From: Azadirachta indica
Taxonomy: Eukaryota; Streptophyta; Magnoliopsida; Sapindales; Meliaceae
Assembly (NCBI GenBank): GCA_022749755.1
Contig: CM040447.1
Coordinates: forward strand, 5,168,545 to 5,232,544
Direction: 5' to 3'
DNA: 64,000 bases
The notes beneath the pieces are model-generated. The model ran no database searches, had not been told where the DNA came from, and worked only from the letters and a program-made list of their open reading frames with translations. Both the position numbers and the translations under genes were made by a program. Positions within the stretch are counted from its first letter, which is position 1, and every line of letters starts with the position of its first letter. Shown piece by piece: positions 45,664 through 57,953 of this stretch.

Positions 45664-47078
45664 TGATGAATATTTAAAAGTATAGATTTATTTCGAGAAA
45701 TATTATGATTTGTACTTAATAATGTCCTTCTGTTTTTCAAAAATAAATCATATTCCTTTATATTGAATTCTAAAACATAAATTGAAGTAAAGAGTCAATT
45801 TTGTGCAGGTTTCGTATAATGATCGTATCTTTCAATTTAAAACATCAATTAATACGATTCTTAAGTTAGACAAACATAAACTTATTACTTTACAACTTTG
45901 TAAATCAAAGGTTGGACTAGTTTGAGCAATTAATGGGATAAAATTGGTTTCAACAGAACTCAAGTGTATCTTCGGACCAACCTAACCTTCTTCTGTATTT
46001 GGGCCATATCTCCCAAAATATGTTCCCAAAAATTATAGGGTTGAGTGTTTCAAAAAGCTAACAAAGAGCTCTAAATGTTTATACTTTACATTCTCCAAAA
46101 TTTCAACTAGTTGGCTATCAAAAAGAGCCATCATTCTAAAAGGGTGGTGAAGAAATGTAACTTAAACATCTCTGTCTATTTTCAACACAATTTACGTTTT
46201 ATAAAATCAATAAGGATGAGATATGGACTATTAGAAAGTTGAATCATCCACCTACAACTTTGAAGAAGGCTATTTAACAAATTTTGATGGTTTTGATAGT
46301 AAAAAATATGTTGTAAGTTGGTAGAGCATGACTAATTGAAAATTAAAAAATTATGTTCACAAATATGAAATATCTTTAGTTTTACCTATATAAAAGAAGA
46401 TGTGGAAGTAACTTTGGTATCAATTTTTTCCTTTTTATAATTTAAACTTCAATTAAATAATGTCTTTTTAAATTAGTAATTAGGGTTAAGGGTGTAGTTT
46501 TGTTGATTTTATAGCATTGTTCTTTTGTAATTCTAAGTTGTGTTTTAATGCAAAATCTTTTCAATTGAGTGAATTCTGTTTCTTAAAAGTGTTTTGATTT
46601 GTTAGGTGTGATTTATTGTTAACAAAAGGTGCACTAAATGCTTACACATTTTTTACAAATCAAGAATAAGGTATGTTATAACTTTCACAAATATATTGAA
46701 TGATTAATCTTTTATTTTGTTACCTTTACTTCAAAGAGGTATTTTGATGGAATTAAATATATTTATCTTCCAATTAAGATCATCTCTTAAGTGATTCTTA
46801 ATTGAATTAAAAAAAATGAGTAAAGAATGATTTTTATAATTATTAATAAAATGAATCCCTAATGTCCTAATAGTTAATAATATTAAATTTACATTCAACA
46901 AGTGACAAATTCATTCTATTTTCATCATATTTGGACAATTGGACTTGTAGTATTTAGATATTGGACTTGCAAACTTTGTATAATATATTTCCTGTGGACC
47001 TACATTCGGATTTCTGAATTTTATTACTTGAAACATCGTATACTTAAAAGTTACAACCTTTAAGTTGTAGCAAGCTTT
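45664..47078 (+). repeat. 5' LTR of the Gypsy element
   Basis: It aligns with 54099-55335 over about 1.2 kb (for example aaatggtttcaaca-like and ctcaagtgtatcttc near 45960). The last 190 bp before the primer site have no clear partner in the 3' copy. Confidence 0.78.
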
Positions 47079-47600
47079 TGGCACCGTTGCTAGGGAAAAC
47101 AATTTGTATAAAGTTTACTAAGTTCTTATTTTATTTTCTTTTACTAACTTTAACTCTTAACTCTAACTCTAACATTTTTGTTTATTTATTTACTTGTCAT
47201 TTTTTTTCTCTTAATTAGGAGGCCTAGCCGACCATTTGCATTTTTTTATGGTTAGTTTTACACATACCACCTAATTTTTGTGGTTAGTTTTACACATACC
47301 ACCTAATTTTTGTTTCTTTTATTCATGGTAGGCTTTGCCACCTTTCTTAATTTTCTCTTTTGTTAATAATTGTATTGTTACTTTTATATTAACTTTATTA
47401 AGAGGAAGGTTATATCACTTCTTTTCTTTTTATTTGTTTTATTATTGTGCTAACATTTTATTTTATTGTGTTTTATTTTTATTTCATTTATACTTCGATA
47501 GTATCGTGATCCTTATTCTGATCATTTGGTGAAAGGTAATTCTGAAACTTTCTTTGGAAATTTGTTTGATTCACCTTCAAACTCACATACAGCTAACACC

Positions 47601-48747
47601 ATGGCTGAAAATGAAAGCATACATGGAGAAAATGAAAATCATCATGTTCGAACCATGCGTGAATATTTGCAATTTCCTTGAAATTCATCTCGTTCATACT
47701 TTTTTTTTCCTTTTACTGCAAACAACTTTATATTTAAGCTCGGTAAGATCCCTTTACTTCCTAATTTCCATGCGTAGAGTTTGAGAGTCCCTATTTGTAC
47801 TTGAAAGAATTTGAGGAAGTATGTACCACATTTATTAATCAAACATGTAGTGAAGAAACAATTAAGCTAAAATTGTTTCCTTTTTCTTTAAAAGATAAAG
47901 CATAAATTTGGCTTAAATCTTTAAGACCTAGATTAATTGGCACATGGTATGAAATGCAAGGTGAATTTTTGAAGAAAATTTTTCCAACACATAAGACTAA
48001 TGCTTTGAAAAGGCGAATCAAAAATTTTTCTCAAAATCCAAATAAAGCATATTTTCAATGTTGGGAAAGATTTAAGGATTTGTTAAATTTTTGTCCACAT
48101 CATGGTTTTGAAAAATGGAGTACTATAAGTTTTTTTTATGAGGGATTAACGCTTGAAACAAAATAATTTATGGAAACAATGTGTAATGGTGAATTTCTCG
48201 ACAAAAGACCTAAAGAAGCCTTCTAATACTTTGACCACTTGGCTGAAAACTCATAATCATGGCATAACATTAATTCATCTGAAAATTCAATTAGATCTAA
48301 TCTTGCAAATGTTAAAGGAAAATATCACCTTAATCAAGAAGATGATCTAAATGCTAGGATTCCTAGTTTGGCTAGAAAGGTTGAAACCATGGAAATGAGA
48401 AGAGTTAAGGAAACTAAATTTGTGCAAAATGAAGAAATTTGTGGTAGTTGTGAAAATATTGGACATTCAACAAATGAATGTCTAGATATTCCTATTTTCA
48501 AAGAAGCTTTTTAGGAACAAGCAAATGTAATGAATAATTTTATAAAGCTTTTTCTATCTTCTTTTTCAAAAACTTATAATCTTGGATGGAGGAATGACAA
48601 CAATGCACGCACAATGCCTCCTTAAGGTACATCAAATTTCTATTCTTATGAAGCATCACGTTTGAAGAATATTGAGGAGACATCACAAACATTCATGCAA
48701 GGGCAAACAAATATTAATAATCAAACTTCACAAGCCATCAATAAATA
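47601..48747 (+). pseudogene. Gypsy gag
   Basis: It starts with MAENESIHGENEN at 47601 and shows the Athila/Tat gag core with WLKSLRPRLIGTW (about 47910) and YFQCWERFKDLLNFCPHHG (48048 on). EAF-x-YFDHLAENS follows near 48215. A CCHC knuckle (CGSCENIGHSTNEC) lies at 48440-48481. At least four in-frame stops and a frameshift occur. Gag would form the particle that packages element RNA; this copy cannot make it. Confidence 0.85.
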
Positions 48748-49269
48748 AAAAATACATTGTTTACTCTGACTGCATCTTTGCGCACTGAAGAGAAAGGTAA
48801 GTTTCTCGTTAAAAGTCAACCTAATTCTTGTAGTCAATGTCATATTTCTAGCACAAATGAAGTTCAACTTGAAAATGCCAATTCCATTACAACTTTACAA
48901 AGTGGTGAGGTTATTGACAAAACCATTCTTCTCAAAGACAAAATGCATGATGTTCCATTAGAGCCAAAAGGTAATGGTAAGCACGATGAAATTGAATCAT
49001 TTGTTGCTAATAAATGCCCAACCTCTACTATTTTTCATCAAAGATTACAACCAATCCAAAAGTTGAACTAAAATTCTGAAATCTTTGAACTCTTCAAGTA
49101 AGTAAAAATTAACATTCCTTTATTATATACAATTAAGCAAGTTTCTTCTTATGCTAAATTTTTGAAAGATTGATGCACTGTTAAAAGGAAGCTTAATGTT
49201 TAAAAATTTAAAAGAAAGCATTTTTAACAAAGAATGTTAGTTCAATTATTCAACATAACACTTCACCAA

Positions 49270-49860
49270 AATATAAAGTTCTCATGTGTCCAACCATTTC
49301 TTGTGTAATTGGAAACTTTAGGATAAACCATGCTTTACTTGACCTTAGTGCAAGTGTTAATCTTTTGTTATATTCAGTGTATGAGCAATTAGGTTTAGGT
49401 GAGCTTAAGCCTACCTCTACAACATTTCAACTTGCTGATCGTTCTGTAAAAATATCACGAGGAATACTTGAGACACACAACGCATTTTATTGTCTTAGAC
49501 ACATAACGCATTCCTAACTCAAGCACCCAAATTCTTATCATATTAGGACGTCTATTTCTTGCTACATCTAATGCAATAATTAATTGTAAAAATAGAGTTC
49601 TAAAACTATTCTTCGGAAACATGACATTGGAAATGATTGTGTTCAATATTTGCAAGCAACCTAGTGAAAATGATGACATGTATGAAGTTAGTTATATTGA
49701 GGAATTTGTTCATGACTGTTTAAATGTTTCATCTTTTTCTGATCCCTTAAATGCTTGTTTAAATGGTTGCAATAATTTCAATTTTGATGAAAATTTTAAA
49801 GTATCTCATATTTATTCCCTTTTAAAATATTCTTAGGTTTCAGAAGTTAATGGATGGAGA
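49270..49860 (+). pseudogene. Gypsy protease region
   Basis: From 49284 the frame reads INHALLDLSASVNLLLYS, matching the Athila/Tat protease active-site block, where the residue after DL is normally glycine. LGELKPTSTTFQLADRS follows. After a frameshift the sequence continues with LATSNAIINCKN-like and FGNMTLEMIVFNICKQP (49616 on). Stops and shifts show inactivity. Confidence 0.78.
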
Positions 49861-50361
49861 TAAAAATTTGAAGACTTACCTCAATATGTTGATAAATCGA
49901 TGCCATCAAGTGTTCAACCGCCAAAACTCGAATTGAAACCATTATCATCTGACCTCAAATATGCTTTCTTGGGTGTCAATGAAACTTTTCTTGTGATAAT
50001 TTCTTTTAAACTCAATGCTCTTCAAGAATGTAAATTGCTCAAAATTCTTAGATTGCATAAACATGCCTTAAGATGGATCATAGTTGACATAAAAGGAATT
50101 AGTCCTTTGATTTGCACATATAAAATATATTTGGAAGATAATGCCAAATCATCTAGACAAATGTAATGTAGGCTAAATCTTAATATGAAAGAGATAGTGA
50201 GAAATGAAGTTCTCAAGCTTTTATATGTGGGGATCATTTATCTTATTTTTGATAGCATATGGGTAATTTCTACACAAGTTGTACCTAAAAAATCTAGAGT
50301 TACTGTAATAAAAAATGAAAATAATAAATTATTTCCAACAAGAATAATTATTGGCTAGAGA

Positions 50362-51470
50362 ATGTACATTGACTATAGGAAACTTAATTCAATGATTAGG
50401 AAAGACCATTTTCTGTTACCATTTATGGATCAAATGTTAGAAAGGGTAGTTAGACATGTATTTTATTGTTTTCTAGATGGGTATTCTGGGTATAACCAAA
50501 TTGAAATTGCACCTTCAGACCAAGAAAATATTACTTTTACTTGCCCATTTGAAACTTTTGCATATAGAAGGATGCCGTTTGGATTATGTAATGCACCAAC
50601 TACATTTCAAAAATGCATGCTTAGTATTTTCAATGATATGGTTAAATGATTTCTTGAAGTTTTTATGGATGATTTTTCTATTTTTGGTAACTCATTTGAT
50701 GATTGTTTATTTAACTTGGAAAAAGTTTTGATTAGGTGTGAAAAAAAAGAATCTCGTGTTTAATTGAGAAAAATGTCATTTCAAGGTCACAAATGGCATT
50801 GTGCTTGGTCATATTGTCTTATCCAAAAGAATTGAAGTAGATAAATCTAAAATTGAATTGATTGCCAACTTGCCAATTCCTAAGTCTGTCAAAGATGTTA
50901 AATCATTTATAAGATATGCTGGTTTTTGTAGGAGATTTATTAAGGATTTTAGTGTTATATAAAGACTGTTGTATAATCTCGTATCAAGAGATGCTTTCTT
51001 TAAGTGGACTGAGTCATGTCAAGAAGCTTTTGTCAAAGTTAAAAGCATGCTAACATCTGCTCCTATTATGCAGCCTCTAGATTGGACTTTACCTTTTGAA
51101 ATTATGTGTGATGCTAGCGATTATGCTGTTGAAGCTGTTTTAGGACAACAAAATGACAAGAAACCTTATGTGATTTACTATGCTAGTAAAACCTTAAATA
51201 GTGCTCAAATGAATTATTCTATCACTGAAAAAGAATTACTTGCAGTAGTATTTACATTGGATAAATTTTGATCTTATCTTATTGGCTCACCCATTATTGT
51301 TTTTAGTGATCATACAATATTAAAATATCTTCTCTCAAAAAAAGATGCTAAACCTAGGTTGATTAGGTGGATCTTACTGCTCCAAGAATTTGATCTCACA
51401 ATTCAAGACAAAAAGGGAGTACAGAATGTGATTGTTGATCACTTGTCAAGACTTATGTTTGTAGAACTGA
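50362..51470 (+). pseudogene. Gypsy reverse transcriptase and RNase H
   Basis: RT blocks run in order: YIDYRKLNSMIRKDHF (50365 on), FLDGYSGYNQIEIAP, RRMPFGLCNAPTTFQKCM and the catalytic FMDD at 50662-50673. RNase H-like motifs follow: ASDYAVEAVLGQ (51110 on), YYASKTLNSAQMNYS, TEKELLAVVF and [10 protein letters not shown] (51305 on). Stops at about 50647, 50765, 50961 and 51271 break the frame. The RT core motif is intact but the protein is not. Confidence 0.87.
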
Positions 51471-51549
51471 TTGAGGCAGCACCAATTAATGACAATTTTC
51501 CTAATGAGCAACTTTTAAGTGTTACAACTTTACCTTGATTTGCTAATAT

Positions 51550-52470
51550 TGTCAATTTTCTTGTTACAGGTCAAATGCCAAATCATTGGAATGATCAAGA
51601 CAAGAAGAAATTTTTAAGGAAGGTACGTAATTTCTTTTGGGATGATCCATATCTTTTCAAATATTGCCCTGATAAAATCATAAGGAGATGTGTACCTGAC
51701 AATGATATTCAAAATATTATTTATTTTTGTTATTTTGAAGTATGTTGTGGTCATTTTTCTTCAAAGAAAACTACTGCAAAAATCTTACAATATAGATTTT
51801 ATTGGCCTACCTTATTTAAAGACATACATATATTTTGTAAAATATGTGACCTTTATAAAAAATTAGGTGGAATAGCTCATGGAAACATGATGCCACTAAT
51901 CCTATTTTAGTTATTAAAATATTTGATTGTTCGGGTATTGATTTTATAGGTCATTTTCTATCTTTTTTTGGGTACCAATATATTTTGGTTGGAATTGACT
52001 ATGTTTCAAAATGGGTGGAGGCAATTTCTTACAAAAATAATGATCATAAAATTATTTTAAAATTTTTGAAAGAAAATATTTTTTTTAAGATTTAGAGTGC
52101 CTTGAGCCATAATAAGTGATGGAGGTTTACACTTTTATAATAAACTTTTTGAGAATTTAATGAAAAAATAGGCAATTACAAATAAAGTGTCTACTTCTTA
52201 TCACCCACAAATAAGTGGACAAGTTGAACTTGCCAATAGAGAAGATAAAATTCAATTCATTAAGGATGGCTTGAGTAAAGAGTCTTTAGATAATATTCTA
52301 TTGACTCTTGAAACACATCCTAATAGATATATGCAACATAAAATTCTCAATTTTGTACACATAATTTTAAAAGAACGTGATCGTTATAGTTTTGGGAATC
52401 TCACTTTAAAAGATCTTATTTGCCAATTTATAAGAAAATTAGATCGGAAGTCAATTCTCGACCCATGAAG
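51550..52470 (+). pseudogene. Gypsy integrase
   Basis: The N-terminal zinc-binding region is recognisable at 51720-51880 (GHFSSKKTTAKILQ, then WPTLFKDI and CKIC), but the first histidine appears changed to tyrosine. The core follows with several frameshifts: ISDGGLHFYNKLF near 52110-52155 carries the second catalytic aspartate, and TSYHPQISGQVELANRE is at 52190 on. It ends with LKDLICQFIRK-like sequence before 52468. Inactive. Confidence 0.82.
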
Positions 52471-52765
52471 GTCATTTAAGTCATTATTGGATATAAAACT
52501 AGAGAAAAATGCGAGCCATAATGACAACTATATGTAAATATTAATTTTTAGCTGTCATTGTTAAAATTTTTATGTTTTAGATTCTAATATTAGCTGTTAG
52601 CTTTGACATTTTTATATTTTTAAATTTAAACTTTTGTGACAATAGCTGGCCTACCTCTATTGGTTTAATTATTGCATTTTCTTTTAAGTTGTATAAATGT
52701 AGCACCTCAACTTCTTTATTTTCATGCAAAATTTAAATCATTGACAAGTGTAAAAGACTGTAAAA

Positions 52766-53377
52766 ATGAAAGGAGCTTTTGCTCCTCAATTTAAAACTAC
52801 TTGTGTTTTTTGTGGGTCAAACCTTGGGAAAAGTGAAGAGTTTGTAAAAGCAGCAGACAACCTTGGTTGAGTTTTGGTTAAGTGAAAACTTAACCTAGTA
52901 TATGAGGGAGGAAGTCTTAGGTTAATGGGGTGTGTGTCAACTGTTGCACATGTAGGAGGAAGTGAAGTTATAGATATCATACTAAAGGCTTTATTTGCAG
53001 GTAATATCACTTGCAAAACAATTAGAGAAGAACTGATGATCTCAACAATACATGAAAGAATTACTAAAATGCTTGATTTTGTAGACACTTTTATTGCCTT
53101 ACTAGGTGGTTTTGGGACTTTAGAGGAAAATTTTCAAGTTATATCTTGGGCACAACTCATCATTCACCAAAAGCTTATAGGATTGTTAAATGTTAACAAG
53201 TTATCATCTTTTCTTGATCATGTTGTAAAACAAAACTTTATTTCACAGACGGTTCACAAACTCCTTTTTTCTGCTCCAACTACTAATGACTTGATCAATC
53301 AATTGTAGAACTTCGTCCATGAATCAAATCCAACAATGGCACGATTAGAATGGTCAAGTGAAAGCAATAAAAAGTGA
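52766..53377 (+). pseudogene. LOG-like cytokinin riboside phosphate phosphoribohydrolase, captured in the Gypsy element
   Basis: LOG enzymes release active cytokinin bases from cytokinin riboside 5'-monophosphates in the cytosol. One frame from ATG at 52766 to TGA at 53375 spans 204 codons, close to the family length of about 210-220, with no intron although plant LOG genes have several. It starts KTTCVFCGSNLGKSEEF, then an altered glycine-rich loop (VYEGGSLRLMG, where the family has GGG). It has THER with the conserved arginine, GGFGTLEE at about codon 114 (family PGGxGTxxE; the proline is leucine here), WAQLIIHQKLIGLLN and SAPTTNDLINQL. In-frame stops at about codons 35, 40 and 181 (52868, 52883, 53306) make it a pseudogene. 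It lies sense within the element, after integrase and about 720 bp before the 3' LTR. Confidence 0.9.
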
Positions 53378-54098
53378 AAGTTGGATTTGTTGTTTCATTT
53401 GTAAATTTTCTTATCTTTTTACTCATTGCATTTTGTTATATTTTTTTTAATTGTTTTTGCTTAAGTTTGTTTCAGGTTTTATTTGTTTTTCAATAAATAC
53501 CATCTCAAGTAATGTTCTCTATACTGTAACTCTTCGCATTCAGACATAGGAGATAATGTCACCAAAACTTTTACGTAGTAAGCAGGCTTCTTGCCTAATC
53601 AGAAGTGAATGTTCGAGTAAAATGATAAAGTTTTGGTATGAATAAGTTCGTAACCTTAACTCGAGTAATTAAGTCTGCAAGGGTGTTTTAACACCTAATA
53701 CCATAAGGCCAACTAGTCTAGGAGTTATTGGCTAAAAGATCACTACATGGGTTAAGGTTAGGCCAAAAAGAAAAAGAAAAAAAGCCGAAAAAAAAGGAGA
53801 TAGAAATAATCTTTGCTCATAGAAGTTTACCTTGACAAAATTTAGAACCAATGTTGTTTGATCCCAATTAAGTCTCATAATGTGTATTAGTAACAAAAAG
53901 CACAAAAAGAAAGTTTGTTAATAACTTGATTGATGAGTATTTAGTACATATATAATAAATCTTTAAGTAAGAGTTTGTTTATTTTGAAAAGATCAAAAGA
54001 AGAGAAATGATTATTACTTTGAATGTAAATTCTATAAATCAGCTCTAAATGATATTGCTTAGATCACTAGAGACTAGTAATAAGTTGGTTGGGGGATG
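53378..54098 (+). other. 3' untranslated interior of the Gypsy element with polypurine tract
   Basis: No coding frame. It includes gataatgtcaccaaaac and cttcttgcctaatcag-like phrases near 53550-53600 that fit the 3' interior of Tat-type elements. The purine-rich ttggttgggggatg lies at about 54085-54098, directly before the LTR. Confidence 0.65.
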
Positions 54099-55335
54099 TG
54101 ATAAATGTTTAAAAGTGTAGGTTTATCAAGAGAAATACTACGATTTATATTTAATAATGTCCTTCTGTTCCTAAAAAATAAAACATATTCCTTTATATTA
54201 AATTTTAAAACATGAATTCGACTAAATAGTCAGTTTTGCGCAAGTTTTGTATAATGAGTGTATCTTTCAAATCAAAACATCAATTGATACATTTCTTGGG
54301 CTGGACAAACATAAACTCATTACTTCACAACTTGTAGTCAAAGGTTGGAATAGTTCTAGCAATTAATGCGACAAAATTGGCCTTCAACAGAACTCAAGTG
54401 TATCTTCAGACCAGCCCAACAAGCTTCTGTGTTTGGGCTGTATCTCCCAAAATAGGTAGCCCAAATTTATACAATCGGGTGTTCTAGAAAGCTGACAAAG
54501 ATTTCTAAATTATTTATGTTTTACACCTTCCCAAATTTCAACTAGATGGGTATCAAAAAGAGCCATAATTCCAGAAGGGCGATAAAGAAATGTAACTTGA
54601 ACATCTCTGTCTATTTTCAACACAACTTACGTTCTACAAAATCAATAAGGGTAAGATATGGACCATTAGAAAGTTAAATCATCCTCCTACATCTTGAAGA
54701 GGCCATTTCACAAATTTTGGTGGTTTTTATAGTAAAAAATGTGTTGCAAATTAGTAAAAAGTGATTAATTGAAAATTAGCAAATTATATTCACATATGTG
54801 AAGTATATTTAGTTTTACCTAAACAAAGGGGGATGTGTAAGTAATTAGGGCTGATCTTTTTTATCATTTTTTTCTTTTTTGTAATTTAAGCTTCAATTAA
54901 ATAATGTCTTTCTAAATTAGTAATTAGAGTTAAGGGTAAAGTTTTGTTGATTTTATAGCATTGTTCTTTTATCATTCCAAGTTATGCTTCAATGTAAAAT
55001 CTTTTCAATTGAGTGAAATCTATTTCTTAAAAGTGTTTTGATTTGTTAAGAGGCTTGATTCATTGTTAACAAAAATTACATTGAATGCTTGCACATTTTT
55101 TACAAATCAAGAACAAGGTATATTATAGTTTTCACAAATAAATTAAATGATTAATCTTTTATTTTTTTTACCTTTTCTTCAAAGAGGTATTGTGATGTAT
55201 TTAAATATATTTATCTTTTGATTAAAATTATCTCTTAAGTGATTCTTAATTGAGTTAAAAAAATGAGTAAAGAATTATTTCTATAATTATTAACAAAATG
55301 AATCCCTAATGCCTTAATGATATTAATTTCGAACT
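54099..55335 (+). repeat. 3' LTR of the Gypsy element, end diverged or truncated
   Basis: It aligns with 45664-46860 throughout. After aaaatgaatccctaatg (55298 on) the two copies drift apart, so the end could not be placed. Confidence 0.78.
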
Positions 55336-56101
55336 TTATTAGTTGAGACAACCTATACTTAGAGTTTTAAGGGTGGATCAGATGTATGAGAGGATAAAAG
55401 AAAAGAATCCAACCATTGTTGGAGTGTCCAAGTCTGATATCATATTAGAAATGAACTTGGATAGAACTCAACTCAAAAGCTAACTTAAGGGATGATAGTG
55501 CCTAATTCATATGTAAAGAGAATAACAGTTTAGTACGATGAAGATGTAGGACGGTTAACACGTATTATCATATATTACTTCGTAAAAACAGATTTATTGT
55601 GGATCTAGGTTGTTAGCTTATAGTCAACTTTTTTTGCCATAAACATTTAGTTTCGTTGATCATGTAAGTTGTCCAATTGCAAATTAATAAGCCATAAGAT
55701 CAATACACCTCATTTTAATATTGTAGATGTTTATAAATAGGGATAAATAATACTTTAGAAGTTCATCATAGCTTGATATGGCTAACTTTATGATTGTATT
55801 GTTCTTCATTTTTGTTTAGCAACAACTTACACTACAGCCCTCATCCGTGTAACTTCTGCTCTTGTCATTGTTTTTGCACTTAAACGTGAGTGTTATTTAG
55901 ATTTGGTCTAGTTATCGTATTGTAATCCTTTTTGACGTGTTGTTCTTTTATTCATTTTAGCTTTTAGTTCAATATGCGTTCAGCGCATAACAAACAGCAG
56001 CTTATTTGGCTGCGGGAAATTTTTAGGCTTATATTCTGCATCTAAAGCCGAAATATTGCTCTTGTATTTCCCTTCTTTATTTCTATTAAATCTATATATA
56101 A

Positions 56102-56132
<31 letters not shown>

Positions 56133-56140
56133 CACACAAA
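55336..56140. other. Unassigned 220 bp, then inverted BAHD copy 3 flank
   Basis: 55336-55554 has no clear match in the window. About 55555-56000 is the inverse of 33703-34110 (landmarks: ttgtggatctagg, atcatgtaagttg, cttgtcattgttttt). A CA/TA microsatellite follows at about 56094-56138. No gene. Confidence 0.6.
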
Positions 56141-56164
56141 AGCACAAATTCGAAACAACTTGTC

Positions 56165-56375
56165 GAAATTATTATTATTAATGAGTTGGATTTTTCTCGC
56201 TCTCAAATTATATAATCAACGAAGATTTCGCACTTTTTATATAAGATTTTTATTCTCAGCACCTACTTATCAAGATTTGCTCCTTCATTTTTGATTCTCA
56301 AAATCACATATAATGTTTGAAAAGTCATGTCTACTAATTTTTTTATTTTCCCCATATATTAAACTGTGCAACTGT
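56165..56375. repeat. Dispersed BAHD-flank repeat, copy c
   Basis: Direct copy of 44580-44800: ttggatttttctcgctctc, tatcaagatttgctcc and cacatataatgttt are shared. No BAHD coding sequence is attached to it here. Confidence 0.75.
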
Positions 56376-57953
56376 TTGATAATTTCCGTTCTCTCCATAT
56401 ATCTAATGTGAATTATTTTTTGTAGAAAAGTCTTTTCATTTTATCTGTGTGAACTTTTATTCTCAGAATACTTCTCAAGAGTTAAGCAAGCACGTGAGAA
56501 TCACTAAAAATCAATGGCTAGCAATCAACATACGGTGATCCACAAATCGTAGAAGCTACACATATACATATATACTTATATTGGCAGAGCCAGAAATATA
56601 ACTTAGTGATACATTTAATTAATGAAAACTATATAGGAAATTTAATTGATGAGGACTAATTTTTAATAGTCTTGTGTTAAGGATTCCCTTGAAAATTTAA
56701 TTCATGAATGAAAATTTATTGATCTTTGATCAATTTGGGTTATAAAAATTTTTATGTCTAAACACAAGAACAACATCAAATAATATGTCTAAATTCCAAA
56801 TTTATATGTTTTGCTCATAGCAATAGGGATATATATACATATATATAATACATCACTGAATTTAAAAGATTTTAAAAGGAAATACTATCTCTAAATAAAA
56901 TTTGTAGATTTTACTGCTTAAATATCAAAATGACAATAACATTAGTAAGAATTTGGTAACATTCAAATTCTTTTGAAAGGTTTTAAATGAAAGTGAGAAA
57001 CTTCACCCTTAAAATACCAAACTCTTACTTGTTACTGTAAATTAGAATGGCTTATAAGCATTAAGCATGTTTTAGACCACTCAAACTATGTCCAAAAGAT
57101 CGATCCATTATAAAAATATCAATAAATAAGTCAAATGAACACCAAACCATCATAAGAGGACAAAAGAAAATACTAAAAGAGCTCCTCCCTGTACTAAAAT
57201 CTAAGCAACTGAGGTTTAATTAAGAGAAAAAAAAAGGATTGACCAATTATGTGATATTCATGTAAATAAATAATGTATGAAATAATCAAAATTAGGATCT
57301 AAATGATTTTTTTTTCCTTGGCTTATTGATTTGCAACTTACTTTCTGATTAGTTCTTCTGTTCTCCTATTATGTTTCGTTCCAGGTCGTGCAATTGGGGT
57401 ACTTCTCAAAAGCCTACTTTCACTAGAAACCTAGCAGATGAGTGGTACTTCTGAAAATTCCTAATGCCCATTAATGGTCTCTTAAACCATTTATCTAGTT
57501 TGAATTTTTATATAACTAACCATTGAATTTGCCTTCATGAAATAACTCTCTTTTTATTGGTTTTCCAATTTGTTGTCTCTGAGGGTGGAAGTTCAGTGTA
57601 GCACATTTGTGATTTTTTTTATGTACTTTGCTAAGTTTCCTGGTACATTTACCTTATGTGTAATCTACAGGTGGTTCGGAATACAACTGAATTCTCAATT
57701 TCTGGGCATTGATTTCCTGTAAATCCGTCAAAAATTTTCTGGATATATTATATAATTGGTCTATTGACTAAAATGTTATTATGTAGCCTTCATATTACCT
57801 AATTATAATTAGGATAGTTTTAATTATTTGGTCGTACTTTCATTACTGGTCACTGCAATATTCTTATTCTTGAATTTGTTTGATTGATAAAATGCAAAAG
57901 ATTTGGACATGCTGTGGTGAACATATCTAATGTTGATGAATTATATCCTGTAG
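56376..57953. other. AT-rich spacer, possible intron or 5' part of the next gene
   Basis: I see no firm coding. Acceptor-like sites precede gtcgtgcaattgggg (57385) and gtggttcggaatac (57672), but the sequences after them do not join cleanly to the exon at 57954. Confidence 0.35.

Larger units (their letters stand above)
45664..55335 (+). mobile_element. Athila/Tat-type Gypsy LTR retrotransposon carrying a LOG-like gene
   Basis: LTRs begin at 45664 (tgatgaatatttaaaag) and 54099 (tgataaatgtttaaaag), in the same orientation. The primer site tggcaccgttgctaggg (47079-47095) is the tRNA-Asp type used by Athila/Tat elements. Gag, protease, RT, RNase H and integrase follow in Gypsy order, all broken by stops. 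An extra gene-like segment (52766-53377) lies between integrase and the 3' LTR. A purine-rich ttggttgggggatg precedes the 3' LTR. The 3' boundary is uncertain: similarity to the 5' LTR fades near 55335, so the 3' LTR may be truncated. I could not find a target duplication. Confidence 0.88.

Noticed and set aside
52786..53088. Minus-strand frame of 100 codons opposite the LOG-like segment
   Set aside because: The plus strand matches LOG along its whole length, so the opposite frame is a shadow.
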